Below, one piece after another: positions 8,090 to 15,745 of a stretch of 35,619 nucleotides of DNA. A program made the position numbers and the translations under genes. The notes beneath the pieces are model-generated. The model did no database searches and was not told where the DNA came from. It was given only the letters and a program-made list of their open reading frames with translations. Source of the DNA: a virus; IMG/VR virus record IMGVR_UViG_3300034375_002969, positions 1 to 35,619 of that record; one strand, given 5' to 3'. Positions within the stretch are counted from its first letter, which is position 1; each line of letters begins with the position of its first letter.

Positions 8090-8656
8090 CTACTTTATTA
8101 ACGATAGCCCAGGCCGCTGGTCATATTTGTAGCCTGCACACGGGCCGTTTTGGTTAACATAATGCAGCATCATCTGCACGTTGATGTCTGTTTCTGTAGC
8201 GGGTTCCCGCCAATGCTTAATTTCACATCCTTTATACACGCAAGCGTCCCCAGGTTCAAGGGTGTATTCCGTTGGTTCACCGCCGGGAGTCTGCATCCAG
8301 ACCGACCAAGGCTTGCCTACCGTAGCAATATGGCATGTCAAAGAAATTTCGCAAGATGGGCGGTCAACGTGCGGCGTAAGCTCTTCGCCTTTTTGATAAA
8401 CCCGTGTAAAAGAGTACGAGGGAAAGAGCTTGTAACCGGTCACCTGTTCAACATGTTCCAGCTTGTCTGCAAGAATCATTTCAATTAATGGATCGGCGTA
8501 ATAGCTAATCTTGCTGGCATCACCTTGACAACCACCTTGATTGTTTTCTGGATAACGCTTTAACGCATTTTCAAGGTAGCGTGACACAACCGATACTGAG
8601 TCAGGGTCAAGAAATCCTTTAACTAACACATAACCCTTGGTTTGAAAATCAGTCAT
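8090..8656 (-). CDS. 2OG-Fe(II) oxygenase (phytanoyl-CoA/prolyl hydroxylase-like), copy B
   Basis: The protein has 188 residues. The predicted iron triad is H96-V-D98 (ELTPHVDRPSCEISLTC) and H148 (YKGCEIKHWREP). R150 or a residue in NVQMMLHYV (159-167) probably binds 2-oxoglutarate. LEPGDACVYKG (133-143) is the turn seen before the distal His in this superfamily. It lies directly upstream of the collagen-like gene (10 bases between) and overlaps the stop of the 237-residue gene upstream by 4 nt. Hydroxylation of that fibre is a hypothesis only. Confidence 0.85.
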   Translation of the reverse strand: MTDFQTKGYVLVKGFLDPDSVSVVSRYLENALKRYPENNQGGCQGDASKISYYADPLIEMILADKLEHVEQVTGYKLFPSYSFTRVYQKGEELTPHVDRPSCEISLTCHIATVGKPWSVWMQTPGGEPTEYTLEPGDACVYKGCEIKHWREPATETDINVQMMLHYVNQNGPCAGYKYDQRPGLSLIK

Positions 8657-9366
8657 AGCGTACCTTTTTTGTATTTGTTTAGAAACACAGGAGGGAGAAT
8701 TTTGTTAAGACTTAAAAATTCTTTTTCACCAACCAAATGATTTGTTACCTTAACTTTTCTATCGGTTAGTGGGACCAAATGAACTATTGGCATTTTGTGT
8801 GCCAATTCTAATCTGTAGTTTTCTTTTCTTAGAAATAAATTTATGTTCACAGATGGTATGTATTTGCAGTTTACAACTCCATGCTGAATAAATAAATTAC
8901 TAACTAACTCAGGGCAAACTATGTGATTCCAAAACGGTTCTATAAACAACAAATTTAAATCTTCTTTAGATTGGCACAGCCACGGCGGCAAAAGTTTAAG
9001 GTGGTGAAAATCATTGTTAAAGGTGTTGTTTGTAGCCTCCGCTGGATGGGAGGCGATGTCCGTCATATACCCACCCGCAAAATAATATCCGTATGTTTCT
9101 GTGGATACATCAATAACAAGGTCACTCCACATCGGAACAGTAAACGAGCGTTTAAAATATTCAGTTAGCCCGTAGCAATTTTTTATAGTTCCAGTATTAA
9201 CATATTTGACATGCTCTTCAGGATGTTTAAAACTTTTGGGAGTATTTTTGAACCATGCCGGCATGCTTTTAATTGATGTTTGAATTGGAGCAAACTTGTG
9301 TGCAGCTATGTCACAAGTAAAAAAATCTACAACAATTTCTTTTCTTTTAAAAAAGAACTCAATCAT
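8653..9366 (-). CDS. Conserved hypothetical protein of marine phages, AT-rich
   Basis: I choose the ATG at 9366, giving 237 residues: the longer reading from 9432 would overlap the upstream gene by 74 nt, while this ATG overlaps it by only 8 nt and has GGTGG 7 nt upstream. The protein begins MIEFFFKRKEIVVDFFTCD and continues with 'PAWFKNTPKSFKHPEEH'. This matches, from memory, a cyanophage/pelagiphage family of unknown function with the same 'FFKK..VDCFT...P.W.K..P' opening. Embedded between oxygenase genes and visibly AT-rich, it may work with them. No catalytic motif is recognised. Confidence 0.65.
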   Translation of the reverse strand: MIEFFFKRKEIVVDFFTCDIAAHKFAPIQTSIKSMPAWFKNTPKSFKHPEEHVKYVNTGTIKNCYGLTEYFKRSFTVPMWSDLVIDVSTETYGYYFAGGYMTDIASHPAEATNNTFNNDFHHLKLLPPWLCQSKEDLNLLFIEPFWNHIVCPELVSNLFIQHGVVNCKYIPSVNINLFLRKENYRLELAHKMPIVHLVPLTDRKVKVTNHLVGEKEFLSLNKILPPVFLNKYKKGTL

Positions 9367-9994
9367 AGTAAAACCACCCGGTAACGATGTACTTATGCGT
9401 TTCACCCAAAACCGGATTTCCTCGGTGAGCATGAGTATAAGATGCAGGCCAGAACAGCATAAGGTTTTCCTCTGGCTTAATTCTCAACTTTTGGTAAAGA
9501 AACTCAGTTTCACCACCCTCACCATCGAGGCCGTTTAGATAAAGCATGTAGACCACCACACGATTGGCTTGTGTGCCTGGCCCCTGTTCGCCATGCCAAA
9601 CATGATAACCGCCGCCAGGACCGGTGCGTTGCATCTTCATTACGGTAGCCCGAATATTGCCTTGGTCTTGGAGAATTGAATATTTGCTTGAGTAGTTGTC
9701 ATAACATTTTTGAAGGCCCTTAAAAAACATATCACAAGGGTCGCTATCAAATTCTTGATTCAAACCGCTTTCATTGATCTCCACCCACCTAAATGGTTCC
9801 AAATTGTGGTTTCTAAAATTTACCCCAATTTGAAAGTCGTCCTTGTGATGCCTATGTGCGTTTTCGCTTTGTTGGCGATTTGCGCCGACCCCGTCTTGTT
9901 CTAAGCGATTAAATTCATTAATGAGGTGTTGGCAGTACCCGGCTGGGAACAGCTCTCGATAAAACCCGACAAAGTCTTTGTGTTCAATATTCAT
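9359..9994 (-). CDS. 2OG-Fe(II) oxygenase (prolyl 4-hydroxylase-like), copy C
   Basis: The protein has 211 residues. The motif YHVWHGEQ (130-137) supplies a predicted H134-x-E136 pair, with Glu where most relatives have Asp. The distal part THAHRGNPVLGETHKYIVTGW carries H190 and K201, a His-Lys spacing close to that of collagen prolyl 4-hydroxylase. GEGGETEFLYQKL (158-170) is the typical preceding strand. Relatives with a YHxWHxE motif are, as I recall, common in cyanophages, so the Glu is probably functional. It is coupled to copy D upstream by a 4-nt ATGA overlap. Confidence 0.85.
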   Translation of the reverse strand: MNIEHKDFVGFYRELFPAGYCQHLINEFNRLEQDGVGANRQQSENAHRHHKDDFQIGVNFRNHNLEPFRWVEINESGLNQEFDSDPCDMFFKGLQKCYDNYSSKYSILQDQGNIRATVMKMQRTGPGGGYHVWHGEQGPGTQANRVVVYMLYLNGLDGEGGETEFLYQKLRIKPEENLMLFWPASYTHAHRGNPVLGETHKYIVTGWFYYD

Positions 9995-10584
9995 TTAAAT
10001 GGTGGCCCTGAGATCCATGCAACTAACGACTGACGATTCCCTTGCGTAACAGGCGTAACCTGATGCAGAGTCCATGACGGGAAAGCAACAATCAAACCTC
10101 GTTGTTTTCTCATTCTTGCAACATTTTTGTCGCTAGGCTGAAGCTCCAACACGCCGCCTTCGTAATCCACGGGGTCGGAAAGTTGAAGAACAATTGAAAG
10201 TTTACGGCAAGGTGAGGTTGTGTGTGGCCCCATATCGACATGCCATCCATACATGCCTTGCTCGGACCCATCGTAATTCGTCAGTTGAATCTGTTCGCCA
10301 AAGCCGGTGAGATCAAAACCAAAAAACTGAGCGTTCAAACTGGACACAACATGCCCAAGTGTTTCAAAAACCCATTGCGTTTCGCTATTGTTTGGTAACC
10401 AATGAAGGCCAGACCTGCGTATGTCTGGATTTACTCCGCCACCTCCTCCACCACCAACACCTGCTCTTTGTTGGACGTTTTTTGCTTCTTGTTGTAGCCA
10501 GTTAAGTTGCTGCTCATTAAACGCCCCTTCCCACCATGCAAACGGCTCTTGCGCTCGTCCGTAGGGGGTTAATATGTGTTGCAT
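9991..10584 (-). CDS. 2OG-Fe(II) oxygenase (PKHD-type), copy D
   Basis: I choose the ATG at 10584 (197 residues), which forms a TGATG overlap with the stop of copy E; the TTG three bases earlier is less likely. The predicted triad is H115-V-D117 (YGWHVDMG) and H174 (SWTLHQVTPV), with R184 ten residues later for 2OG (GNRQSLVAW). EGGVLELQ is the conserved strand. This matches PKHD-type hydroxylases (PiuC-like). Residues about 42-50 are an odd Gly run (AGVGGGGGGGVNP), which is unusual inside this enzyme fold. It is one of five oxygenases here; the substrate is unknown. Confidence 0.87.
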   Translation of the reverse strand: MQHILTPYGRAQEPFAWWEGAFNEQQLNWLQQEAKNVQQRAGVGGGGGGGVNPDIRRSGLHWLPNNSETQWVFETLGHVVSSLNAQFFGFDLTGFGEQIQLTNYDGSEQGMYGWHVDMGPHTTSPCRKLSIVLQLSDPVDYEGGVLELQPSDKNVARMRKQRGLIVAFPSWTLHQVTPVTQGNRQSLVAWISGPPFK

Positions 10585-11183
10585 CAATTAGCTCTCTCCC
10601 TGCATCCCAAGGTGAAATGAATAAACTTGGTTGGTCGTTGTGACTGATTCATTGTGAACTGATGGGGTAGCCATGCGTTAAAAAACATGAACGTCCCAGG
10701 CAGCATATTGTTAAAGAATATCTTAGGCGTAGCAACCGTGACCTCTTTGCCTGTTGTAAAAAAGTCAGTCATGGCTTTGCCTTGACGGGGATCAGAGAAA
10801 ATTGGAAAAGACCCGCCTTCTGGAGTATCCAAAAAATACAGGCCACACATCTGCGTATTGGGGTGAACATGCGGCTCATGTGATCCCCAGCAACCAAGCT
10901 CTTGCCCCCACATGCCCGAGGTGTAGAACTCATGGTGGTCAATAAAATAGCCCTGCTTAAGGAGAAGATCCGTAGCAGTCTGGCGAAAGTAATCCGCTAA
11001 AAAGGAAAGCTCTGGATCATTACCCATGTGGCTCGTTTGAACCACCGGGTAATTATTGCCTTGCTCTTGGTTAATCCGTCTCTGTTCTGCGTACCAACGG
11101 TCAACCTGTTTCAATACATGGCCTACCCACTCGGGCTTTTCTTCCCGATAAACAGCAGTAGCAAAGTAATGAAACTCGTTCAA
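10584..11183 (-). CDS. 2OG-Fe(II) oxygenase superfamily protein (Oxy_5-like), copy E
   Basis: The protein has 199 residues. CWGSHEPHVHPNTQMCGLYFL (about 99-118) matches the 'H.HPn..lSGvYY' segment of the 2OG-FeII_Oxy_5 type family. LPGTFMFFNAWLPHQFTMNQ (161-180) gives a distal H174, followed by RPTKFIHFTLG. The metal ligands are therefore probably H105 or H107, and H174. The family is common in marine phages near tail genes. It is first in the run E-D-C on the minus strand and overlaps copy D by 1 nt. Substrate assignment is not possible from sequence. Confidence 0.82.
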   Translation of the reverse strand: MNEFHYFATAVYREEKPEWVGHVLKQVDRWYAEQRRINQEQGNNYPVVQTSHMGNDPELSFLADYFRQTATDLLLKQGYFIDHHEFYTSGMWGQELGCWGSHEPHVHPNTQMCGLYFLDTPEGGSFPIFSDPRQGKAMTDFFTTGKEVTVATPKIFFNNMLPGTFMFFNAWLPHQFTMNQSQRPTKFIHFTLGCRERAN

Positions 11184-11384
11184 TTACTGGTTAATGTATG
11201 TAACGATTGAAGCGGCAAAAGTGGTTACGTCAGAGGCGGTAATGCCACGCTCACCCGTGGGCTTATTGCGGTCATTTTCCATTAGGATGGCTTGTGCAAT
11301 ACGCACGGCCTCCATTTTGCGGTCTACAGCACGAGCTGCGTTGTCAAAATCAAGTTGGGATTGTTGTTCAGCGGTAAGTGCCAT
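11184..11384 (-). CDS. Small helical hypothetical protein, 66 residues
   Basis: The protein starts MALTAEQQSQLDFDNAARAV and continues as one long predicted amphipathic helix, ending in a segment TFAASIVTYINQ. The next gene (oxygenase E) starts directly after its stop at 11184. Small proteins starting 'MALT..QQ.QLDFD' occur beside fibre genes in aquatic phages as I recall; the function is unknown. A chaperone or adaptor for fibres is possible. Confidence 0.55.
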   Translation of the reverse strand: MALTAEQQSQLDFDNAARAVDRKMEAVRIAQAILMENDRNKPTGERGITASDVTTFAASIVTYINQ

Positions 11385-11400
11385 TTCTAAACTCCTTTAA

Positions 11401-12369
11401 TTAAATGGATGAAGCGTTCTTGATGGGGATTGAAACATACCAATTAGAACCTCCATCAACTGTGAAAAAGAACCATATATCTGTGGTGCTATCCGTGGTG
11501 GTCGGGCTAAGTGCGCCGTCAGCAGCCAAGAATGTACCGCCTGCTAGCGTTAAAGTAAACGGGCCACCTGTGCCACGGGTAAGAACCAAAGTAAACGATG
11601 TTGCCCGGTTTGCCGTAGCGTTTGACCCGGAAACGGTAAGTGTACAGCTCTGGTCCAAAGTTGCCGTAAAGACCGTACCGTTTGAAGCAGTCAAAGTGCT
11701 AGTTGCGCCCAAGTTACCTTTGGCGGTTAACTTATCGGAAAAAACTCCTGACATCCATTTTGTTGTTACAACCTCGCCGGTACCGTCTGGCGTAAGGGTC
11801 AAGCTGCCATTGGTGTCGGTCGTGCTGATTGTGTTGCCGTTAATATTGATGTTGTCGATGTCGGCTTCTGTAATGGCACTGTTCGTACCCAGGGTCGCAC
11901 CGTCAATCGAGCCACCGTTGATGTCAGCGGTTGTGGCTGTTAGGTCAGGAGTCGTTAGTACGGGAATGTAGTCAATAGCAGAAACAACGTCTGTGCCGTT
12001 GTTGTAAACAATAACCGTTTTACCCGTAGGGATCGCCACACCAGTCTGGCCTGAAACCTTGATCGTGACCTGCTGGTCCGAGCCATTCTTAACAATATAG
12101 GGCTTTTGGACGGCTGGCACCTCAAGAACCGCAGCGCCACCGGGGGAACCCGTCAGGTTAAGGTAAATCGCCCGTGCATCTTGGGCAGCATTGGAATTGG
12201 TCAGGCTAAGCGTAATTGTCGTGCTGGACATTGCAACGTCAGCTTTACCGACAATCGACTGCTCAAGCGCCGTGCCAAGGTTGGTATTAGTTGTTACGCC
12301 CCAAGTACCCGCCTGCTCACCGGTGCCGATCAGTTCGAGTTTTAGGTTGGTTGAATATGTACTTGCCAT
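11401..12369 (-). CDS. Phage tail fibre / surface protein
   Basis: The protein has 322 residues. The N-terminus MASTYSTNLKLELIGTGEQA with GTWGVTTNTNLGTALEQSI is a well-known phage fibre/base module. Beyond it the sequence is rich in Thr, Ser, Gly and Asn, with regularly spaced beta strands (for example ADINGGSIDGATLGTNS and LTLTPDGTGEVVTTKW), typical of trimeric beta-helical fibre shafts. The C-terminal domain (about 240-322) ends with DGGSNWYVSIPIKNASSI. I infer it mediates host contact. No enzymatic residues are visible. Confidence 0.8.
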   Translation of the reverse strand: MASTYSTNLKLELIGTGEQAGTWGVTTNTNLGTALEQSIVGKADVAMSSTTITLSLTNSNAAQDARAIYLNLTGSPGGAAVLEVPAVQKPYIVKNGSDQQVTIKVSGQTGVAIPTGKTVIVYNNGTDVVSAIDYIPVLTTPDLTATTADINGGSIDGATLGTNSAITEADIDNININGNTISTTDTNGSLTLTPDGTGEVVTTKWMSGVFSDKLTAKGNLGATSTLTASNGTVFTATLDQSCTLTVSGSNATANRATSFTLVLTRGTGGPFTLTLAGGTFLAADGALSPTTTDSTTDIWFFFTVDGGSNWYVSIPIKNASSI

Positions 12370-12378
12370 TTTTTACCC

Positions 12379-13461
12379 CTAATTGCTGGTTGGAGTGACG
12401 TTCCAGTTGGCGTCGTCGTAGGTGTTAATGATTTCCCACAAAAGCCTACGAGAGATTTCATCCGCCATGTCGGCACTTTCCAAGATATTTGAGTTAAATA
12501 CTACGACTGCTACGTTTTGTTCAGAGGCGACTGCTCCCTCTAATACTGGAATATTGAGTGTTGCAATTGTGCTAATCAACTCCGCACCGGTAGCCGATTC
12601 TGCAATGGACGCCGGGATCAAAATAACAATAGCCGAAACTTCGTCAGCACCTGTTGCAGATTCTACAACAGCGGTTCCAAAAAGAACACCGCCAGACGGC
12701 GCATCAGCCATGGCTGCGGCCTCGGACACTACGTTACCAATCTGGACAAACGCCGATACCGTATCCGCCCCTTGGGCGATTTCTTGAATAATTCCACCAA
12801 CGGCGTAACCGGAACTGTTTTGCACTGCACCAAGAGCTGCCTCAAGGACCGAACACTGGACATCAAAAAGTGCTGACATCTGGTCAGCCGCATCCGCTGC
12901 CTCAACAACAGACGTACCAAGCTCAGGTGTAGCAGAGGGCGCATCCGCCATCTGGATACCGCCATTACCAAAGCCCCAAGCACCAAAGCCAAAAGAACCT
13001 TTGTCCCAGCCAATCGTACTAATCAGGGCATCGTAGGGGTAGCCCCCACGCCAAGCGGCATTAAAGTCCACAGCTTCGGAAACAGACGCCCCAATGACGT
13101 ATATGGACGCCGATAAATCAGCAATGTTGCCGGACTCAAGAATACTGGAGCTGACGGCATAGCCGCCCAAAAGCGACTCAGCGCCCGTAGCTGCCTCTGA
13201 AATAGACCTGGGGTAGATCGGACCACTACTGACAAGCTCAGCCCCTGTACCGGCCTCTACGATGGCTGCTGTGAAGTTGTTGCCAGAAGAGTCAAGAAGC
13301 GTTGTTAAAGCCGACCCTTCGGCAATCGTAGGGGTAAAAACACCTAAAGCAGAAAGAAGTTCAGAGGCAGCTCCACCCTCCGCAACAGTGCGGTCATAGG
13401 CAGAGCCACCCCAGCTAGAAGACCCGTAAGGCCCCGAACTCCAACCGCTTATGTCAGCCAT
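12379..13461 (-). CDS. Repeat-rich fibre protein with 20-residue tandem repeats
   Basis: The protein has 360 residues. After a Gly/Ser-rich start, it contains about 13 copies of a roughly 20-residue unit of the form (I/V)-x-E-(A/S/G)-x-x-x-A-x-x-x-S-A-hydrophobic tail, e.g. VVEAADAADQMSALFDVQCS. The period is strictly 20 in most copies, broken by a Gly/Trp-rich insert (about residues 136-177). A short unique tail ends in DDANWNVTPTSN. A regular solenoid or trimeric shaft is inferred. The DNA copies have diverged, so recent duplication is not seen. The ATG overlaps the upstream stop by 1 nt. Confidence 0.72.
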   Translation of the reverse strand: MADISGWSSGPYGSSSWGGSAYDRTVAEGGAASELLSALGVFTPTIAEGSALTTLLDSSGNNFTAAIVEAGTGAELVSSGPIYPRSISEAATGAESLLGGYAVSSSILESGNIADLSASIYVIGASVSEAVDFNAAWRGGYPYDALISTIGWDKGSFGFGAWGFGNGGIQMADAPSATPELGTSVVEAADAADQMSALFDVQCSVLEAALGAVQNSSGYAVGGIIQEIAQGADTVSAFVQIGNVVSEAAAMADAPSGGVLFGTAVVESATGADEVSAIVILIPASIAESATGAELISTIATLNIPVLEGAVASEQNVAVVVFNSNILESADMADEISRRLLWEIINTYDDANWNVTPTSN

Positions 13462-13640
13462 TACGCAGCTACAAGTTCATCTTCCGCAAACCAACGGCTA
13501 TGGGTGTTACCGGCTTCATCCTGCCACTCAACCAAGTAGAAGAAATTGCCATCTTCATCCATACGCAACTTTGCCACCGGACCCTCGGGAACGGCTTTAT
13601 TCAAGCGAACAGTCTGGCCTTTTTGAAATGTCGTTGCCAT
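13461..13640 (-). CDS. Small conserved hypothetical protein, 59 residues
   Basis: The ATG at 13640 has AAGGAGT just upstream, and the stop TAA shares a base with the ATG of the repeat-rich fibre gene. The product starts MATTFQKGQTVRLNKAVPEG and ends WFAEDELVAA. The fold is probably a small beta barrel: QKGQTVRL, VAKLRMDEDGNFFYLVEW and RWFAEDEL look like an SH3-like (KOW/Tudor-like) layout. That layout is my inference. Coupling and the Shine-Dalgarno support a real gene despite its size. Confidence 0.7.
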   Translation of the reverse strand: MATTFQKGQTVRLNKAVPEGPVAKLRMDEDGNFFYLVEWQDEAGNTHSRWFAEDELVAA

Positions 13641-13650
13641 TTTTTACTCC

Positions 13651-14241
13651 TTAAGCGTCAGCAAGGCTGAACTGGTAGGTCACATTCAAGGTGTCACCGT
13701 TAACAACGGAACGATCACCAGGAGATTCAAAAGCTGCTACGGAGAACAGGATGCCTGTATTGGTCGAGTTGTCCTGGGTGGCAGTCAAGAAAGCACCGTC
13801 AATCGTTACCGTACCGGTAATGCTAAAGCTTGCCACCGTACCGCCTGAAGCAACCGTGTTGGCAATAACCGAAGGATCAGCAGAAGTAGCCGAACCGAAG
13901 TCAGCCGTAATACGGTCTGTGCCCGAGTAGTCGGTAGTTTCTGTCCAACCAGCGTGGGAAGCCATTGTGTCGGTCACAGAATAAGAAGGTGTGGGGCTGT
14001 TGTTAACCAAGCCAATGTACCAAGCAGCGGTGTAGGAAGTGCCACTGAAGTACTTGTCATTCATGTCTTGGCGACCAGCGTTCGTGGTCAGGTTTTTAGC
14101 CTCATCACGCCACTTCAGGTTGCCATCCTTGTCATAGGCTTCAAATACGAAAACGCCACCACCAGCAGCGCCTTCTCCAAAACCGGAAAAACGCTCGATA
14201 GCACCGTTCACTTTATCTGAACTTTTTGCTTTAGATTCCAT
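13651..14241 (-). CDS. Phage structural beta protein, probable fibre/head surface
   Basis: The second ATG (14241) is preferred because GGAG sits 6 nt before it, versus 3 nt for the ATG at 14244, giving 196 residues. The sequence has FVFEAYDKDGNLKWRDEAKN (about 31-50) then beta-rich stretches with AAWYIGLVNNSPTPSY and a C-terminal FSVAAFESPGDRSVVNGDTL, ending TYQFSLADA. 'NLVTTNAG...YFSGTSYTAAWYIGL' type sequences recur in uncultured phage virion proteins. Function unknown beyond structural. Confidence 0.65.
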   Translation of the reverse strand: MESKAKSSDKVNGAIERFSGFGEGAAGGGVFVFEAYDKDGNLKWRDEAKNLTTNAGRQDMNDKYFSGTSYTAAWYIGLVNNSPTPSYSVTDTMASHAGWTETTDYSGTDRITADFGSATSADPSVIANTVASGGTVASFSITGTVTIDGAFLTATQDNSTNTGILFSVAAFESPGDRSVVNGDTLNVTYQFSLADA

Positions 14242-14251
14242 CATTTACTCC

Positions 14252-14665
14252 TTAAGAAAGTCGGATTAATGCATCCGCGCTGGATGCGGTTGGGAATGTC
14301 ACGATAAAGCTCGTGGTAGAGGTTTTATCTGACCCAAAGTCTAAAACACAAATGGCTGGATTACTACCGCCAGACTTGTAAATCAACGCCCCCCGCGCAG
14401 TAAGAGCGGCAGAGATTGTGGCGTTTTCAAAGCTAATGTAGGCAGTGTTGTTTGAGATGCCTTTTTCGACTGTAAGAGTAACGCCACCTGCCGTGTACCC
14501 CGAGGCCGAGACTTCACCGGTTGCTGTATAGGCGGCTGTATCTGCATCTAAAGTCGCACTGTTGGTGTACAACGCCATCTTGACCGTGTCAGTATCAAAG
14601 TCAAAGTCTCCGTTAATAAGCCCGGATTTAAAAGAATTGCACGTGTAGTTGCCTGTAAAAGCCAA
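14252..14665 (-). CDS. Phage structural beta protein, 137 residues
   Basis: The product begins MAFTGNYTCNSFKSGLINGD and contains VKMALYTNSATLDADTAAYT (29-48), the typical core of a family of phage virion proteins placed between adaptor and fibre genes. TARGALIYKSGGSNPAICVL forms later strands. It ends with one base before the next gene. The function is probably a fibre or decoration protein by family resemblance and position. Confidence 0.68.
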   Translation of the reverse strand: MAFTGNYTCNSFKSGLINGDFDFDTDTVKMALYTNSATLDADTAAYTATGEVSASGYTAGGVTLTVEKGISNNTAYISFENATISAALTARGALIYKSGGSNPAICVLDFGSDKTSTTSFIVTFPTASSADALIRLS

Positions 14666-14666
14666 T

Positions 14667-15398
14667 TTAGTTCACCGTCATTCTGACCTGACCAGACCTG
14701 TAAGCATCGCGGCGCTCCATGCCATCACCAAGACGTTTAGCCAGAATCATGGCCTCTTCGTAACGCTTGTTGTAATTAGCAAGAACATCGGCCTCACCCT
14801 TCATGTAGGTGTATGCCTCCACCAATGCCCCGTACAGTAAGGCAGAATCAAAGTTATCCCCAAGCCAAGTTGTAGATGCAGTAACGATAGACTCAGGGTA
14901 GTAAAAGTAGTGTAGTTCAACGTTGTAAGCAGCATCGGGAGTAGGAGCCAAAAATAAGGAAAGCTCATTCGTAATAACTGGGGGCGTTGAATTTGTCGTG
15001 GCTGGCCCAAACAAAGCGTAGTATTTAGGAATACCCGTTGTTGCTGGATTTGGGTAAGCTGCCCTTAAGTAGTTAACGTCTTTGTTAAGCAAATACTCGT
15101 AGTTGCCGCTACCGTCAATGACAGCAAGAGAGTAAACAGCCAAGAAATCACCAGGAGCATTGATGTACATGGCCCTGGGGTCGCCAGGGTACGCACTGGT
15201 AATTGCCGTTACGTTCTTACGAAGCGAAGGAAACTGGACCGAGTTAAAGATTCTTTCTTCGGCCTGCTGAATAAACGTGTCAATCTGCTCTTTGGACGTA
15301 AAGGTAGCCGTCGCAGCACTGGGGTCAGTGAACTGCGTATTTGGGAAGTCGTTCTCGACGTACCCCTTGATGGTTTCAAAGAGCTGAGTGTAGTTCAT
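14667..15398 (-). CDS. Head-tail adaptor-type protein (SU10-adaptor-like), copy 1
   Basis: The protein has 243 residues. MNYTQLFETIKGYVENDFPN opens the helical N-terminus, followed by 'IDTFIQQAEERIFNSVQFPSLRKN' (split: IDTFIQQAEERIF, NSVQFPSLRKN), typical of SU10-type phage adaptor proteins that bind the portal. The middle is beta-rich (LPGDFLAVYSLAV-type), and the C-terminal helix is ALVEAYTYMKGEADVLANYNK. A second adaptor-like gene lies at 16135. The stop of the tiny gene upstream (15399) is adjacent to this ATG, so they are likely translated in sequence. Confidence 0.72.
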   Translation of the reverse strand: MNYTQLFETIKGYVENDFPNTQFTDPSAATATFTSKEQIDTFIQQAEERIFNSVQFPSLRKNVTAITSAYPGDPRAMYINAPGDFLAVYSLAVIDGSGNYEYLLNKDVNYLRAAYPNPATTGIPKYYALFGPATTNSTPPVITNELSLFLAPTPDAAYNVELHYFYYPESIVTASTTWLGDNFDSALLYGALVEAYTYMKGEADVLANYNKRYEEAMILAKRLGDGMERRDAYRSGQVRMTVN

Positions 15399-15545
15399 TT
15401 ATCCAAGCTTCTTAGAAGAGTTTGTGCCCTTCGTAGCTGCACCCGTGCCACGAGTCTTAACAGTTTGCGTATTGGGTACATTGTTTGGGTAACCTGCTGT
15501 GTTCGGTACTGGGACCGGTGTGGGTGTTGGTGGGCATTTGTACAT
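15399..15545 (-). CDS. Tiny Pro/Lys-rich protein, 48 residues
   Basis: The ATG at 15545 shares a base with the stop of the preceding gene (TAATG), and its own stop ends right before the adaptor ATG at 15398. The product starts MYKCPPTPTPVPVPNTAGYP and ends SSKKLG, with a basic tail. Tight packing between two genes supports its reality. It is too short for a domain call. Confidence 0.6.
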   Translation of the reverse strand: MYKCPPTPTPVPVPNTAGYPNNVPNTQTVKTRGTGAATKGTNSSKKLG

Positions 15546-15736
15546 TATCGACCCCTTCCAGAAGAACGCTGGTTCATGACCTTAGCCATGCCCCGCCCGT
15601 ACTTCTTCATGTCAATGTTGGTTTTTCCGCCTTTGCGCAGACCCTTGTGGGCTTTACTAGCGGGTTTGGAAGCATGCTCCTTGAGCATCTTGGACATAGC
15701 CGCTTTATCCATTTTTACGTCTTCATGCTTTGCCAT
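15545..15736 (-). CDS. Small highly basic protein, 63 residues
   Basis: The sequence is Lys/Met/Arg-rich throughout (MAKHEDVKMDKAAMSKMLKE start; RKGGKTNIDMKKYGRGMAKV; tail NQRSSGRGR). Such proteins can bind DNA or fill head-tail junctions, but the role is unknown. It has an upstream GGAGTTTAAAATG (AGGAG about 8 nt from the ATG), and its stop overlaps the next gene. It is one of several small basic genes between 15545 and 18765. Confidence 0.65.
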   Translation of the reverse strand: MAKHEDVKMDKAAMSKMLKEHASKPASKAHKGLRKGGKTNIDMKKYGRGMAKVMNQRSSGRGR

Positions 15737-15745
15737 TTTAAACTC

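Noticed and set aside
7202-8132. Plus-strand ORFs across the Gly-rich gene
   Set aside because: They are shadows of the repetitive GC-rich coding strand, with no ribosome sites and no protein-like content.
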